Positions 20,501 to 32,422 of a stretch of 64,000 nucleotides of DNA are shown one piece after another. The notes beneath the pieces are model-generated. The model worked only from the letters and a program-made list of their open reading frames with translations. It was not told the DNA's origin and searched no databases. This stretch comes from Sphaeramia orbicularis (Eukaryota > Chordata > Actinopteri > Kurtiformes > Apogonidae). The DNA lies in assembly GCF_902148855.1 (NCBI RefSeq), contig NC_043978.1, forward strand, positions 1,565,152-1,629,151, written 5' to 3'. Each line of letters starts with the position of its first letter. The first letter of the stretch is position 1. A program made the translations under genes and the position numbers.

Positions 20501-23500
20501 AGTGCCCCCCCACCCCAATCACCACCAAAATTTAATCATTTGTTCCTTGTGCCATTATCGACATTTCCTGAAATTTTCACCCAAATCCGTCCAGAACTTT
20601 TTGAGTTATCTTGCACACAGACAGACAAACAGACAAACCAACACCGGCCAAAACAGAACTTCCTCGGCGGAGGTAAATATCCTTTTACAGAAAATGTGAA
20701 TAACCTGAACAAATATGAACAACCTGAAATGTCCTAAGAAAAGTAAATACAATTTTAACTATATTATACCTGTTACTAAATATTTTGTGTATTTGTAATT
20801 GTAATGTAAGTTCTAATGCACATGTGTAAATGATCAATTGAGGCATAATATTGTTAAAATTGCACTTATTTTTCTTAACGCATTTGAAGTTGTTGATGTT
20901 ATTTAGATTTTCAAACTTTGTGTATACATTTGTATAATATAACTGTATTTTTTTCCACTGTTAGGAGTACATAAGTTTATACTTCTTCCTACTCCTTTTC
21001 GAGCATCTATAATTTCATTTCATTTGTTTTATTTATCTTATTATTACTATTTATTTACTAGCAGCATTGTACCCGTAATGCCATTGTGTGTGAAAAGTGC
21101 CGATACATGATTGTAAATGGACACAGCAAGAGCAGCAGCAATTTTGTAAAAAACTGTCGTTATTTGTTCACTTTATTTGGGAGTGGATATTTAAGGAATA
21201 TTTTCAAGACACAATTATGCATTTAGGCAGTTTGCTTATTTCATTACCATCAGTTTATGGTACATGCAGTGAAATACTGCCTATTTACATTCTTCAACAT
21301 GGAGTATGGCAGCTGGGATGAAGAATTCACAGTAGAGAGAAGCTAAAATCCCCCTACGTACCTCACAACATTTGAATATGGACATTAAATTGTGCCTAGT
21401 AGATAGTCAGGTAATGTTAGTATTCATTTAACGAGTTTGGCAGCGATCAGGCCTGTGAAGGCTGAGGAAAATCTGTACAGACGCCCTCCTGTGCTGCAAC
21501 ATCGATCGATTGGACACAGAATGTGCTTTATATAGTAGGATTGATTGATTGATTTATTATTACTATTATTAGTAAGCATTTATTTATTTATTTAGTTGTT
21601 TGTTTCCTTATCAATCATTTATGTACCTACTTATGTTTTGTTGGTTGATTTTTGCTATCAAACATGTGGCCCAGGGTCCAAATCTGGCCGGCCAAAGGGT
21701 CTAATCCGGCCCGCAGGATGAATTTGTGAAATGCAAAAATTACACTAAAGACGTTAACAGTCAATGGCGTCGAAATCATTTGAATTCAGGTTCCACATAC
21801 AGACACATACAGTCGAATTAGATTTGAAGTGGGTCAGAACCAGTAAAATATTATCATAAAAACCTATAAATAATGACAACCCCAAATTCTCTCTTTGTGT
21901 TTTTTGGCGTAAAAAAGTAAAATTACATGAAAATGTTTACATTACCAAACTTTACTTTTACAAAAAACATGAATAACCTGAACAAAAATGAACAAATGGA
22001 AATGTCTTAAGAAAAGCAAATGCAATTTTACCAATATTCTGCCTGTTACTAAATGTTTTTTGTGATTGTAATGCCCTTGTGTAAATGATAAACTGATAAA
22101 CCGAGGCAGAATATTGTTAAAACTGCACTTGTTTTTCTTAAGGCAATTCATGTTGTTCATGTTTTTCAGCTTTTTAAGGAAACGTAGATGTAAACCTGAT
22201 CATAATGTAATTTTACATTTTTTCACTGTAATATTGTCGAAATTGTTCAAATTTTAGTTCCAAACTCCAAAATTTTAACAATATTCTGCCTGTTACCAAA
22301 TGTTTATGTAATATTGTGTGTAATTTGCATGTATAAATAATAAGTCCAGGCATAATATTGTCAAAATTGCACTAATTTTTCAAATGAAATTTCAGTTTTT
22401 TCAGGTTATTCACATCTTTTTTGTAAAATGTAAATATTTTCATAATTTAATTGGTGTTGTTTTTTTGTTTTTTTTGTACTAAAACAAGAAGAAAAAATTG
22501 TCATCATTTGTAGGTTAAGTCATAATTTTACTGGTCTGGCCCGCTTGAGATCAAATTGGGCTAAATATGGACGCTGAACCAAAATGAGCTTGACAGCCCT
22601 GCTCTACATGTTCATAATAAAGATTTCATTCATTCATTCATTCATTCATTCATTCAGATTTCATTCATTCATTCAGATTTCATTCATTCATTCAGATTTC
22701 CTTCATTCTTCCTGGTCTGGTCCATTTCAGATCCTGTTGGGCTGAATGTGGCCCTGCACTAACATGACTTTGACCCCTCTGCAGCAGAGCTCGTGTCAGT
22801 GCAGTGAAACTAAGGCATCCGTTAGTCACACAGGACTGTCAGCTGTACCTGAAGGAGCTCACCTTTCACAGGTCTGCTTGTAGTTCTGAGGGGACACAGG
22901 AACAAACACAGTTAGTTGTACCCTTCAAAGCCATCACACTCACTTGTTCCGTACACACTTGCTTCCCCTCCTCTGTCCTCAGCTGTCCAACATGGAACAT
23001 ACCGCAGTATAAGTGTAGCTCATGTGTGTTAATTGCAGTAATAATCCTGTTTTACAGCATCATGTTTAAAAGGCACTTCTGTTGTGATGAGACTCGTCAC
23101 TGCCCTGACCTACAGCAGTCTGTGCAGCATTCATCAGTGCTTTCTGATGAATGATAATCAACTATCTGTGTTATACCTTTGCATTAATATTTCTGTGCAA
23201 TATATGATCAGTAATTCTAAATATGACAAATGTATCTGATCCCTTTTTGACAGCCAGTATTATCAGATATATTCAGTATAGTCAATCCCCCACAGCATAG
23301 TGAAGGTGAAGTGGTGTTAATGTTGATTATCTGGTAACAACGGTGGAATGTACAGGGTACTTCTGTGAGACTGGACAGAGGAGACGAATGTTATGAAGCA
23401 GGTTTGGAAGCACTTTGGGTCTATTTGAAAAATAAATACTTACTGAGGTGAAAGAGAAACTATTTTTCACATACAACACATTTTTATATTATTTTACATT

Positions 23501-26331
23501 ATATTTAATACAAAAATCTGTTTGGAACACGGTCAAAAGGACATGGAAATTATGTGCTACTATTTTTTTAACCTCCTAAGACCCAGGAAACGTCAGCAAA
23601 GTACAAGCTTTTTTTGTTTTTTAAAATATTTATGGAATGTCCTTTGTGGTGGACAGTTTTCTTTTCTTTTTTTCTGTGTAAAGTTGTGAAACTCTTGTCC
23701 ACAAACGTGGACAGAAAACCCATAGCTGGGTCTGAGGAGGTTAATAGCTCTTTTTATTCTCACAGGTACATTTTTGGAATTGAAGTAATTATGCAAGTCA
23801 GAGTGTTTGACAAAATGACCACTATTGCAAAATCATTTGTGATTTTTGTACGTTTAACTGGGCAGGTTCTGCATGTAACACCAGTGGACACGATGGGTTC
23901 CAAACCAAACCTGGAATAAGACTGAGACTGATGACACACCCACATGTGTGGATTAGACAAACCACTAGGATCCACACATTGAACACAGTGTCTGTATTTA
24001 GTGTCTATAGAAGAGCATTTACACACATTTTCACATCTAATGCACTGACACCTAGGGAGCTTTAATATCCATATTTGGGTCCTATTTTTGGACCCAATAT
24101 TTGATTAAAAATTCATTAAATATGGGATTGCTCAGAGCATTGTTCTTGCATTTATCTGAGGTCATCATTAGGTCCATCCTGCGGGGAAATATGTCTGCAT
24201 TTACCTTTTATTATTGAGTCTAAAAAGCTGGAAAAGTGTGAGATACCAAAATAAACCCAGTTTCATAGAAGCATCCACAGGTAAATGCACATCTAACCCT
24301 TGATGTTGATGAGCTTCAAAGTGGGCCGCAGAAGGATCTGAGTAACATGGGCCAAGTTGTGAGGACTAAACGACTCAGTTAGATCATCACCAAAACTGTA
24401 GGTCTGTGGTGATTTGTACCGACTAAACATGGTCTAAGGACAGTCCCATCAAACATCTGTGTTTTCAGTACCATGTGTTTCATCTGTTGCTGTCGTTACT
24501 ATAATCTTTACTGATCAGAATATACAGACTTTTCTGTTGAATTCCCTAATTCACAGGTTAGTTAGGTTAATCAAACAGCAAACCTTTTGACTGTTTTAAT
24601 GACTGTTTTCCTCAAATGGCTCACATCACAGCTAGGACTGTAAGAAAATATCAGTCCTGCAGTATATCACGATATTTCATTGCACAATACTGGATCAATA
24701 TTAAAAAGTACTGTATTGATATTTTTAGGTATTTATTCAAATGCAGGTATGGCGGAGGTTCATTTTTGTTTTTTTGTTTTTCTTTATTGTTTATATCGTA
24801 TTTATTATTATTTAACACTGTTTTATATTAAATAATTGTTATTTGAATCATCCTAAAAGCACTTTTTACTGTCTGAGAGGCAGATGGGAGTTCCTTTGTT
24901 GAGATCACACAAAAATACTGTTCTGATGTTAGTTCTGAACTAATAGAATATAAACATTTGAACAGGGTCTTAATCTGTAATGTCTGTAAAAAATAATTTC
25001 AGTTTTAACACAGGAAAATTTTGTGATAGAACATTAGATCCTGTTGTGATCAAACAAAAATGTGTTTAGTATTTGTGCAGATTTCTGCTGTAATTCAATT
25101 CTTCAAGAAAATAATCATTTAAAAAAGAAACAAACAAAAAATTGTCTTTTTAACAGTATCATGATATATCGTGATATATCCTATCTATCGTATCTATGAT
25201 TACTGATATAACGATAAACCGTGGTAAAATTGCCAACAGTTAGTATTACCATTTAAATTCCAATTCTCATGATAACTGTGTTTGATTACCGCACTTTTCC
25301 AGAGAAAACGCCTGTACAAAGATCTGCTTTTATGTCAAATATTTGAGTATAGTTTGAATTTATTATAATTTTAATTTTCTATACCTAATATTTGGAACTA
25401 ATATTCACTTTTAAAGTCTTTGGAAAGGTTTATTAAGCATCTTTGTGTTATTTATGCAATAAATTATATACATTTTTCAAATCAGATTTTATAATTTTTT
25501 GTGTGTTTTCTGGCCTTTTATGTTTTTATAGTAGGTTAAAGTGAAAAAATAATAGACAGATGAAGTTGTGCTGAAAAAACAGATCCAAACATGGGTATAG
25601 TAAACATTTGTTTCTATAGTATATAAAGGCCAAATCAAAAGGACTGAAAAACAGACAAAAAAAGACTCAGACCACTAAGGGTTAATATTTGAATGACTTT
25701 TCTGATTATTTTACTTGGTTTTTTTTTTGTGTGTGTTTCTTTTTTTTTTTTTTTTTTTTAAATACAACTTGGTTAAATTATTTCAGTGTGTGTATTAGTA
25801 CTTTTTGAACATTTTGAGCACAGTTTCAACAATACCGTGTTAATAATGATAACTGTGATGATTTTGGTCACAATAACCGTGATATGAACTTTTCATATGG
25901 TTCCATCTCTATTCGTATCGTGATCCTAGGTTTGTGATTTGTATCGTATTGGCAGATTCTTGCTAACACACAATCCTAATCACAGCTTAACTCTGGCGTT
26001 ATATCCATTCGTGATCCATGCATTTGTGATACAGTGAGTGAGGATGATGAACAAATGACCTTGAGGAATGGGATGTCTTCTAATCCCATGGCCTCCTGGG
26101 TTCCTCTGATACTGCGGTTCAGCGCTTGGATGTCAGCGCTGATCTTATCCAGCTTGTCTCTCATCCTCTGACTCTTCTCGTCTTCTTCCTGTTTCAGCTT
26201 GGACATCAGAGCGGCTTCCTCATCACGCAGGAACTGGTGCATCTTCTCAAACTCCTCCCTCAGAAACTGGGCTGTTTGTACCGACTGGTTCTGAGGTTCA
26301 GGGTATGACACGCACACACACACACACACAC

Positions 26332-26367
<36 letters not shown>

Positions 26368-28574
26368 AGGTTTAAAGACTGATGCAGTATTACCTATGAT
26401 CATTAATAGAGGGCGCTAAGGTGCTGCCCCACCACATGAAGAGGACGACAATAGGAATCACATAAAATTTATGAATATTTCAATAAACGAGTTATAGAGA
26501 GTATGCATGTGATGTCACCGATAGTGGAAGTCACTGTGGTTACGCCCACTGAGTGGCAGAAAGAGGGAGATGAGTGGCAGCGTGGGCTTCAATACCCTCC
26601 CTTCAACACCCCCCCCAATCATCACTAAAATGTAATCATTTGCTTCTTGTGCCAGTATCAACATTTCCTGAAATTTTCATCCAAATCTGTCCATATCTTT
26701 TTCAATCAAATCGATCAAATGTTATTTATATATCACCAAATCATAACAAAAGTTCTCTCATGACACTTTACATATAGAGTTGGTCAAAACCAGACTCTAA
26801 GCCAATTATCTTGAGTTATCTTGCACACAGACCGACAGACAAACCAACGGCGGCCTAAACAGAACCTCCTTGGCGGAGGTAAACATGTGTCCTCTCCAGC
26901 CTGGTGCTTATGGAGCTGTTGGAGGACGTCAGACTGACCTGGAACCAGCCACGAGAAGGAGTCGCAGAATACCTGCAGCGACTGAACTCCTGGACAGCTG
27001 ACATTAGTTTTACATCTGGGTCATTCCAGCGTACGGCAGCTGTTCCAGCTGGACCCCCCCTCCTGTTTTTCAGATGTGCTGTCGTGCGTCCTAAATGCCA
27101 TGTCGTAGCGGATGTCCAGGTTTATGAGGTTTCACACACTCTGGACTCCTTGAATGAGTCCAAACCAGGCTTCTTCGCTGTAGCACATTTAAGTGTTCCT
27201 TGGTTTCATCTACCAACACCTCTAATTCTATACGGTTGAATTTAGCTTTGTGCTTTCATCTCTCCAAACTCTCCATGCTGCAAACCAACAAAAAACACAC
27301 AAACCCTCATTTAACCCTTTCATGCCTAGTGGTCACCACAGTGGACAGTTATTCTCCTGCTGTTCTCTTGTTTATTCCAGTTATAGTTCCATATCAGACA
27401 ACACAGTGGACGCTCATGCATCATCTCATACACTGTAATTCATACTATTACTGTAATTTTGCTGTTCTTGATAAACCTGATCTGCACTAACATGTTTGAG
27501 TGGAAATCAATTGCTATTTGTTATTAGACGTAATTAAGAGTTTTCTTAAACAAAAAGTTGTTGGTTTTTTTTCATATTATCTCCATGAAGTGAGTAATAC
27601 CTAGTATTAGAGTATGTTAAAATGTGAGAAAACATCCGATTATCTGCACTAAAAAAAAAAATCCTAGTTTTCACACAGTGTATCATTTTCTGATATTTTG
27701 TTTTAAATACGTGTTTGTTGCATGCTGTCCAGCTGAGTGGACATTTTTGTAACTCCATACAAAACAGGTTCATAAAAAATTTTTAATCATATTGGAGTTT
27801 TTTTTGTTTTTTTATATTTCCTATGCTGTTTTTATCAGTCTTTGTTTTTATGATGGTTGGATTTTGTTGTTCTTAACCCACCTTTTCACCCTGTGTTATC
27901 ACTTTTCACTTATTTATTTATTTCCTTGTTTTATGTTTCGTGTACGGCACTGGCCAGCTGTGAAGTTCTTAAAGTGCTTATAAGTAAAGTTGGTATGGTA
28001 TGGTATGGTATGGTATGGTATGGTATGGTATGGTATGGTATGGTATGGTATGGTATGGTATGGTATGGTATGGCATGGTATGGTTTTCATGCCTGAAGAG
28101 GAATAAAACACTCAGGAAAAAAATCTTGACAAAATGTCCTCATAATTCATGCATCAAAGGGTTAAACAGACGTGTCTCCACCACGTTTGCACCTGTTGTC
28201 ATTCACACATTCACTCTTTGAAACTCACCTCACTCACCAGTTCAACCCCACACACAAAATTCTAGATTGTACACGCAAATTATTACACGCACATTGGGAT
28301 CTTAGTAGTACTGTGTATTTTTATTTATATTTAAAGTCATATTTTAAAACAGTGGTGTGCTGGTGTACCCTGGTGATGATATGTGGTTATAGTACATCCA
28401 ATAATTACCAGTCACCACCACTGCTTATGATGACAAACCCTGCACAAATCAACAAGTATGGAAATAATAATGTAATAATATGAACATTTCCTTCTTAAAA
28501 TCATTAAAACGCTCACTTTACATAACTGTCCTATATTTTGTTGACTTGTGTACTTACATTATTTCAAATTTTAC

Positions 28575-28607
<33 letters not shown>

Positions 28608-28681
28608 TATAAAATATTTCCCCTAACTTGTAATGTTATTTACACATATTTCATTTTTATTATACGTGAATCAATTATGAA

Positions 28682-28712
<31 letters not shown>

Positions 28713-31700
28713 TAAATATATATATATAACAGTTTAATCTCATGAATAGAAAAGAAATATTTGTGAAATTACAATACATTTGCAAATGGATTTGAACTGT
28801 ATTTTTCTGTGAAAAAAGAAAAAAAAATCTTTTAAAAAATGGAAATTTTTTGGTTATTCACAGTTACAGTTTTTACTTGTTTTTTTTACATTTGACGTGT
28901 AAAATCACAGTCTATTTTTGTAATTTCATTGATATTTTCTTGTATCTTAAAAATACAGGAAAAATATGTAAAATAAACAGTGAAAATTCTGTTAAATCAC
29001 AGATTTTTTTTTTTTTTTACAGTGTATGCATAAACATAACTATCAAAATCTGTTATTAATCTGGAGTCAGAATAATGTCACTATAAAGCATGAAGAAATA
29101 AAGATAAAAGTAACATTGTTTTTGTCACATTCTCTGTTTTCTAACCCCGTTATCTATTCATAACTGAAACTAAAATGAGTCTCTTATCATTAGTCTTCGT
29201 TCTCTTCAGAGGTTGTGGTTCAGTGATTGGAACATCATTTCGTACCTTGATGTGTGCTGCTGTATCCTCCCAGGTTTGTCTGATGGAGGTTAACGTTTGG
29301 AAGCGCTCCTGAAGGTTTCTGATGGTGGATCGCAGCTCTCTCTGTGGAGGAGATGTTAGGGAAGACCCATTAGGTTCCATCTAACTACAGCAGTGCATGT
29401 GTTGGGCAACATTCTGGTGAATTCTCTCTCTCTTTCATCCTGCGGGCTGGAATGGGACCTTCAGCGGGGGGCCAGATTTGGCCCCCGGGCCGCATGTTTG
29501 ACACCTGTGACCCGGTGCATTGAAAACTCGTCCCTTGAGAATCAGCTGCTTCTACGTCCACTTTTTGCAGAAATGGAGTTAAGCATATCAGGACATTCTA
29601 AAACCATTTAAGTTTGTGTCCCACAGTTCTGAGCTCCAAGGTAAACATCTCCACACACTCACACCTACAAACATGTAGTTCTATGTCCTGAGTGGAGCTG
29701 GTTTCAGATCAGGTCGTTCTACGTCCAAGAGGAGCCAATCAGGGGCCAGACCTGGATCATGTGACATTCGCTCAAAAAAGATGTATGCTCAGAAAATACA
29801 CAGAGGGGATCTGAAACGGACTGAGCCATGTTTCCTTTCTGCCGTTGATGCCTCAGTACGGCATCTGGATCCTGGGAACAGTTGGAAATGGTTGTTCTGA
29901 ACAGGGCTGTCATGGAAATAGTTTAGTTTGATGTTTGTTCACAGTAGTTCAGTGTTCAAATGTGTCCTTTTTAGACGGCCGAGGCTGTCCAGTCAGGTCT
30001 GAAGGAGGCTCACAGATAAACCAGTGTTTGAGTCACTTTAGACTGGACTGGATGAGGCATTGTGACGCAAAGTGTGTCATTTGTGGATCAGTTTTCTTTT
30101 TCATCCTTTCATTCTTTCAGACTAGATTTTGCTCAAGTGTCCAATATTGTCCTCCTCAGGTTCAAATGAGAATGTGTCTCATTTACAGACTTGTCATTGA
30201 TTTGATAGAATCCTTTTATCCGTGAATGGAGATTGAATTTGGATGCAATTTGTGCATTTTATCCACTTTTTTCTCATGTTTATTGTTTCTGTTCTAGACT
30301 GTGGTCCAGTGGTCAGTGTGGTCTGGTGTCAGGTTCAAATGAGAATGTGTCTCATTCATGGACTTTCATCTGAGTGGACTCAGAATGTTCACTCCTCATC
30401 ACTCCTCAGTCTTAAAGGTGGTTCATGCTGTTCCACATCATCTGCCTCCATCCCACAACTAATTCTCCTCCTTTGAGGATTGAAGTATGGATGAAAATGG
30501 TTGTTTTCCATGAAAACTGAGTGAACACAGTTTCCTCAGGTCCTCCAGGTGTCCCAACACCTTTATTCACCATTCTACCTTTAATGAAAAAGGACAGATG
30601 TGCTCATTTGAGCTGTCCACCTTAAATCCATGTGGATTGAAAACACTAGCAGAGGATGGTTTTGACTGTGTCATTTGTGACCTCAGTCTAAAATCCATGT
30701 AATCAGTGACTAAAACGTTCTTAGTTTGTTCATAACTTTTTTCAAACAGCTGTGGTGGACATAGAACTTCCTGATGTGGATCATCAGTGACACCTGTAAA
30801 GGCACCAGCTCCTCTGGTGGACATAGAACATGTGGACCAGGGAACACTTCCACACCTTGGAATCACAAAGTTCTATGTCCATTTTTAACTTCTTCTATCT
30901 GTAAGCCTGTGGAGATTTAGAACATGTGAACAATCTGTTTAGGGTTCCTTCCACAGTCAACACTGTTCCACACAGAAGATGATGGAGAACTCCGCAAACA
31001 TCACAGATCAGACAGGTGACGTTTACAAACTGTTTTCTCAAAATAAGGAAAAGTGGACACAGAAGCAGCTGATTCTAGAGCAGGGGTGCCCAACCCTGGT
31101 CCTCGAGGGCCACTATCCTGCACGTTTTAGATGTTTCCCTCTCCCAGCACACCTGACGGTCATTATCAGGCTTCTGCAGAGCCTGATGATAGGCCTATCA
31201 TTTGAATCAGGTGGGTTGGAAGAGGGAAACATCTAAAACATGCAGGATAGTAGCCCTCGAGGACCAGGGTTGGGCACCCCTGCTCTAGAGGGACAAACTA
31301 GCGCTCAGGCAGCAGGTGGAGCAGTTGGAGGAGTTGAGTGCACCTCATGTGTGTCTGACCTTACAGTGGAGAACTGCCTCTCCTATGGAACAGCTCTGAT
31401 GGTCTTCATGTTCTTCTGTCTGGCATCGGCAGCAGAGCGGCTCCTCCTCCTCCAAACAGAACACACTCAACACCTCCACATGCTGCTCACACAACTCCTC
31501 GCTCCCGACGGTCACATGTGCGTCGCCGGTCTGGACTCCATCCTCTTGACCTCTGACCTTCTGCTCGGTGTCTCCGTGTGTGGCCGAGCGCCTCCTGGGC
31601 TGGTCCTGAAACAGGGCGTCCAGCAGAGTGCGGAGGACCGCATCCATTAACTGGGACCCATAACAGATGGTGCACCCGGCCTGGCCCAGTTCCCCCTGGC

Positions 31701-31914
31701 TCAGTTTGACGCATGTGGGACACAGTTTATGACCACAGGGCAGGACCACGACACCCCGAGTCTGACAGCCAGGACACTCCGAGTCCTCTTCATGTGGAGC
31801 GGAATCCTGTTGTTTGTCCACAGAGTCCATATCTGTGTCTTCTCTGCTGTCGTCTCCACGGTCCAAAGGGGGGTTCAGGTCTGTGTCTGGTGTGTCCTGT
31901 TGTCGGTCAGTCAT
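17566..31914 (-). CDS. TRIM-family E3 ubiquitin ligase, RING/B-box/coiled-coil/PRY-SPRY (6 exons)
   Basis: Proposed exons (minus strand): 31914-31360, 29341-29246, 26290-26060, 22885-22863, 18729-18611 and 18128-17566. Their lengths of 555, 96, 231, 23, 119 and 563 sum to 1587 nt, or 528 residues plus stop, and all phases agree. The 96/231/23-bp pattern is the standard TRIM exon series. The RING is C3HC4 (C47, C50, C60, H62, C65, C68, C81, C84). B-box 2 uses C142, H145, C153, E156, C161, C164, H169, H172. Residues 186-294 are coiled coil, and PRY-SPRY runs from about 343 (LDPNT, GRHSWEVEVG, WAVGVAR, PYFST). The ATG at 31914 has G at -3. The protein probably ubiquitinates targets recognised by SPRY in the cytosol, perhaps in innate immunity as many fish TRIMs do. 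I cannot assign the exact paralog. Confidence 0.9.
18953..19502. mobile_element. Tc1/mariner-type element with TA duplication
   Basis: The ends CAGGGTGGGGAAGCAAAATG and the inverse CATTTTGCTTCCCCACCCTG are perfect inverted repeats (about 25 bp), flanked by TA on both sides. The 550-bp body holds only short open frames, so it is non-autonomous. It lies in TRIM intron 4. Confidence 0.9.
19527..20077. mobile_element. piggyBac-like non-autonomous element, copy 1
   Basis: TTAA flanks both sides (19523-19526 and 20078-20081), and the ends CCCTTTCATGCA / TGCATGAAAGGG are inverted. TTAA target plus CCC termini are the piggyBac hallmarks. The second copy is at 27314-28161, in inverse orientation. It lies in TRIM intron 4. 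Confidence 0.88.
20183..20960. mobile_element. hAT-like family B copy, right end lost
   Basis: The left end is CAGGTGTCCAACATGTG, and the body words (GGTTCCACATACAGACCAAT, AATAACCTGAACAAA, CTAAATATTTTGTGTATTTG) match the family B copies. It is interrupted at 20457-20676 by a different dispersed repeat, and its right terminus is not visible. Confidence 0.65.
20457..20676 (+). mobile_element. 220-bp dispersed repeat (CTAG...GGCGGAGGTAAA), copy 1
   Basis: It starts at CTAGAAAAGCACTC and ends at CGGCGGAGGTAAA. Copies at 26602-26883 and 48947-49184 share GCAGACCTCC, CCCAATCA, TTTGAGTTATCTTGCACAC and GACAGACAAAC. Family name unknown to me. Confidence 0.7.
21574..22700 (+). mobile_element. LINE-like 3' end with (ATTC)n tail, split by a family B hAT
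   Basis: The left part (TTTGTTTCCTTATCAATCATTTATG) matches the tail at 8691. It resumes after 22601 as ACATGTTCATAATAAAG and (ATTC)n. The gap between them is 21655-22601. Confidence 0.55.
21655..22601. mobile_element. hAT-like family B copy inside the LINE tail
   Basis: The left end CTATCAAACATGTGGCCC is worn; the right end GAGCTTGACAGCCCTG is intact. The interior matches 14399-15195. No clear target duplication remains, so the exact left limit is uncertain. Confidence 0.7.
23572..23740. mobile_element. Short piggyBac-like MITE
   Basis: TTAA on both sides, with ends CCTCCTAAGACCCAG / CTGGGTCTGAGGAGG as inverted repeats over a 169-bp body. It lies in TRIM intron 3. Confidence 0.85.
24633..25978. 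mobile_element. hAT-like element, family D (TAGGACTGTAAGAAAATATC end)
   Basis: Exact 8-bp duplications ATCACAGC flank it (24625-24632 and 25979-25986), and the ends TAGGACTGT / ACAATCCTA are imperfect inverted repeats. From about 25200 to 25900 the interior carries material absent from the related copy at 48849-49687, so another insert is nested. It lies in TRIM intron 3, 74 bp from the exon 3 splice donor. Confidence 0.85.
26309..26365. repeat. (CA)n microsatellite at the TRIM exon 3 acceptor
   Basis: It reads (TG)n on the transcribed strand and begins about 19 nt upstream of the exon 3 start at 26290, occupying the usual pyrimidine-tract and branch-point zone. Confidence 0.9.
26602..26883 (+). 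mobile_element. Dispersed repeat of the 20457 type, copy 2, with an insert
   Basis: It ends TTGGCGGAGGTAAA like copy 1 and lacks the left end. A roughly 105-bp segment from about 26703 to 26809 (TTATATATCACCAAATCATAA, CTCATGACACTTTACA) splits the words TCTTTTT and TTGAGTTATC; it looks like a common teleost repeat. Confidence 0.6.
27314..28161. mobile_element. piggyBac-like non-autonomous element, copy 2, with an insert
   Basis: TTAA flanks both sides (27310-27313 and 28162-28165). The ends CCCTTTCATGCC / GCATCAAAGGG and the interior (GTCCAGCTGAGTGGACATTTT, TACCTAGTATTAG) match copy 1 in inverse orientation. About 285 bp at 27798-28084 is foreign. It lies in TRIM intron 2. Confidence 0.85.
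27798..28084 (+). mobile_element. LINE-like 3' end with (TATGG)n expansion
   Basis: AAGTGCTTATAAGTAAAGTTGG followed by about 18 copies of TATGG (27991-28084, one copy with C) resembles the tail of fish LINEs, as at 54900-54957. It is inserted in the piggyBac-like copy. Confidence 0.6.
28578..28729. repeat. AT-rich simple repeats (TAA)n and (AT)n
   Basis: (AATA)n at 28578-28606 and (TA)n at 28683-28729, with AT-rich sequence between them. Confidence 0.85.
29435..29508. mobile_element. Terminal fragment of hAT-like family B
   Basis: GGCCCCCGGGCCGCATGTTT and GACACCTGTG are the inverted left end of the family. Only about 75 bp remain. Confidence 0.65.
31081..31282. mobile_element. Short hAT MITE with near-palindromic ends
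   Basis: The ends CAGGGGTGCCCAACCCTGG / GGTTGGGCACCCCTG and inner GTCCTCGAGG / CCTCGAGGAC are inverted. The flanking 8-mers TTCTAGAG and CTCTAGAG match at 7 of 8. It lies in TRIM intron 1, 78 bp from the exon 1 donor. Confidence 0.85.
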
Positions 31915-32014
31915 AGCAGTACTCGTCTGTCTCTAACTGTGCACACTTCTTCTTCTTCTTCCAGTCCACAAACAATCTGAATGTTGGCGTGCGTTGCAAA
32001 ATGACTTGTGCTCT

Positions 32015-32036
32015 CTATAAACACAAGCTCCGCCCC
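32015..32036 (-). promoter_or_regulatory. TATA-like and GC boxes of the TRIM gene
   Basis: On the minus strand GGGGCGGAG (32029-32036) is followed by GTTTATAG (32015-32022), about 100 bp before the ATG at 31914. A start near 31985 would give a 5' UTR of about 70 nt. Confidence 0.5.
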
Positions 32037-32171
32037 TTCAGCTGCTGCTACCCCTCACCATGGTCTGAGATGTGAAGGCGCCAAATGACAAGATAAAAAT
32101 ACTTGTGAATTAAAAGCGGCAGTGGGGGTGGTGCACACAGGAAGTCCTGAACACTATGAGACTGCAGAAGT

Positions 32172-32181
32172 GAAAAAGAAA
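32172..32181 (+). promoter_or_regulatory. ISRE/IRF-like site upstream of the TRIM gene
   Basis: GAAAAAGAAA fits GAAANNGAAA, the IRF-binding core, about 190 bp before the likely TRIM start. It sits in purine-rich sequence, so a chance match is possible. Many fish TRIM genes are interferon-induced. Confidence 0.3.
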
Positions 32182-32422
32182 GGAAGGAAGACGGGATTTG
32201 ATACAGAAATACGAGTTTATATTTACTCAGAAAATCAACCCAAAGTTCGCAGCCTACAATGTGGATCCAGCGTAGGCTTTGTTAGTTTTGTGTGTTTCCA
32301 CAGCGAAAAGTCTGAAAGTCAAAAGTGTGTCTGTGTTTTCATGCACAAAGATGGGTCCAACAAAATACCTCTGTCTTCATAAGCCGTGATGATAGTGAAT
32401 ATTCTACATGTTTCATGAGTAG

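Noticed and set aside
8608-28729. CRISPR-like interpretation of the short tandem repeats
   Set aside because: They are simple microsatellites without unique spacers, in a vertebrate genome.
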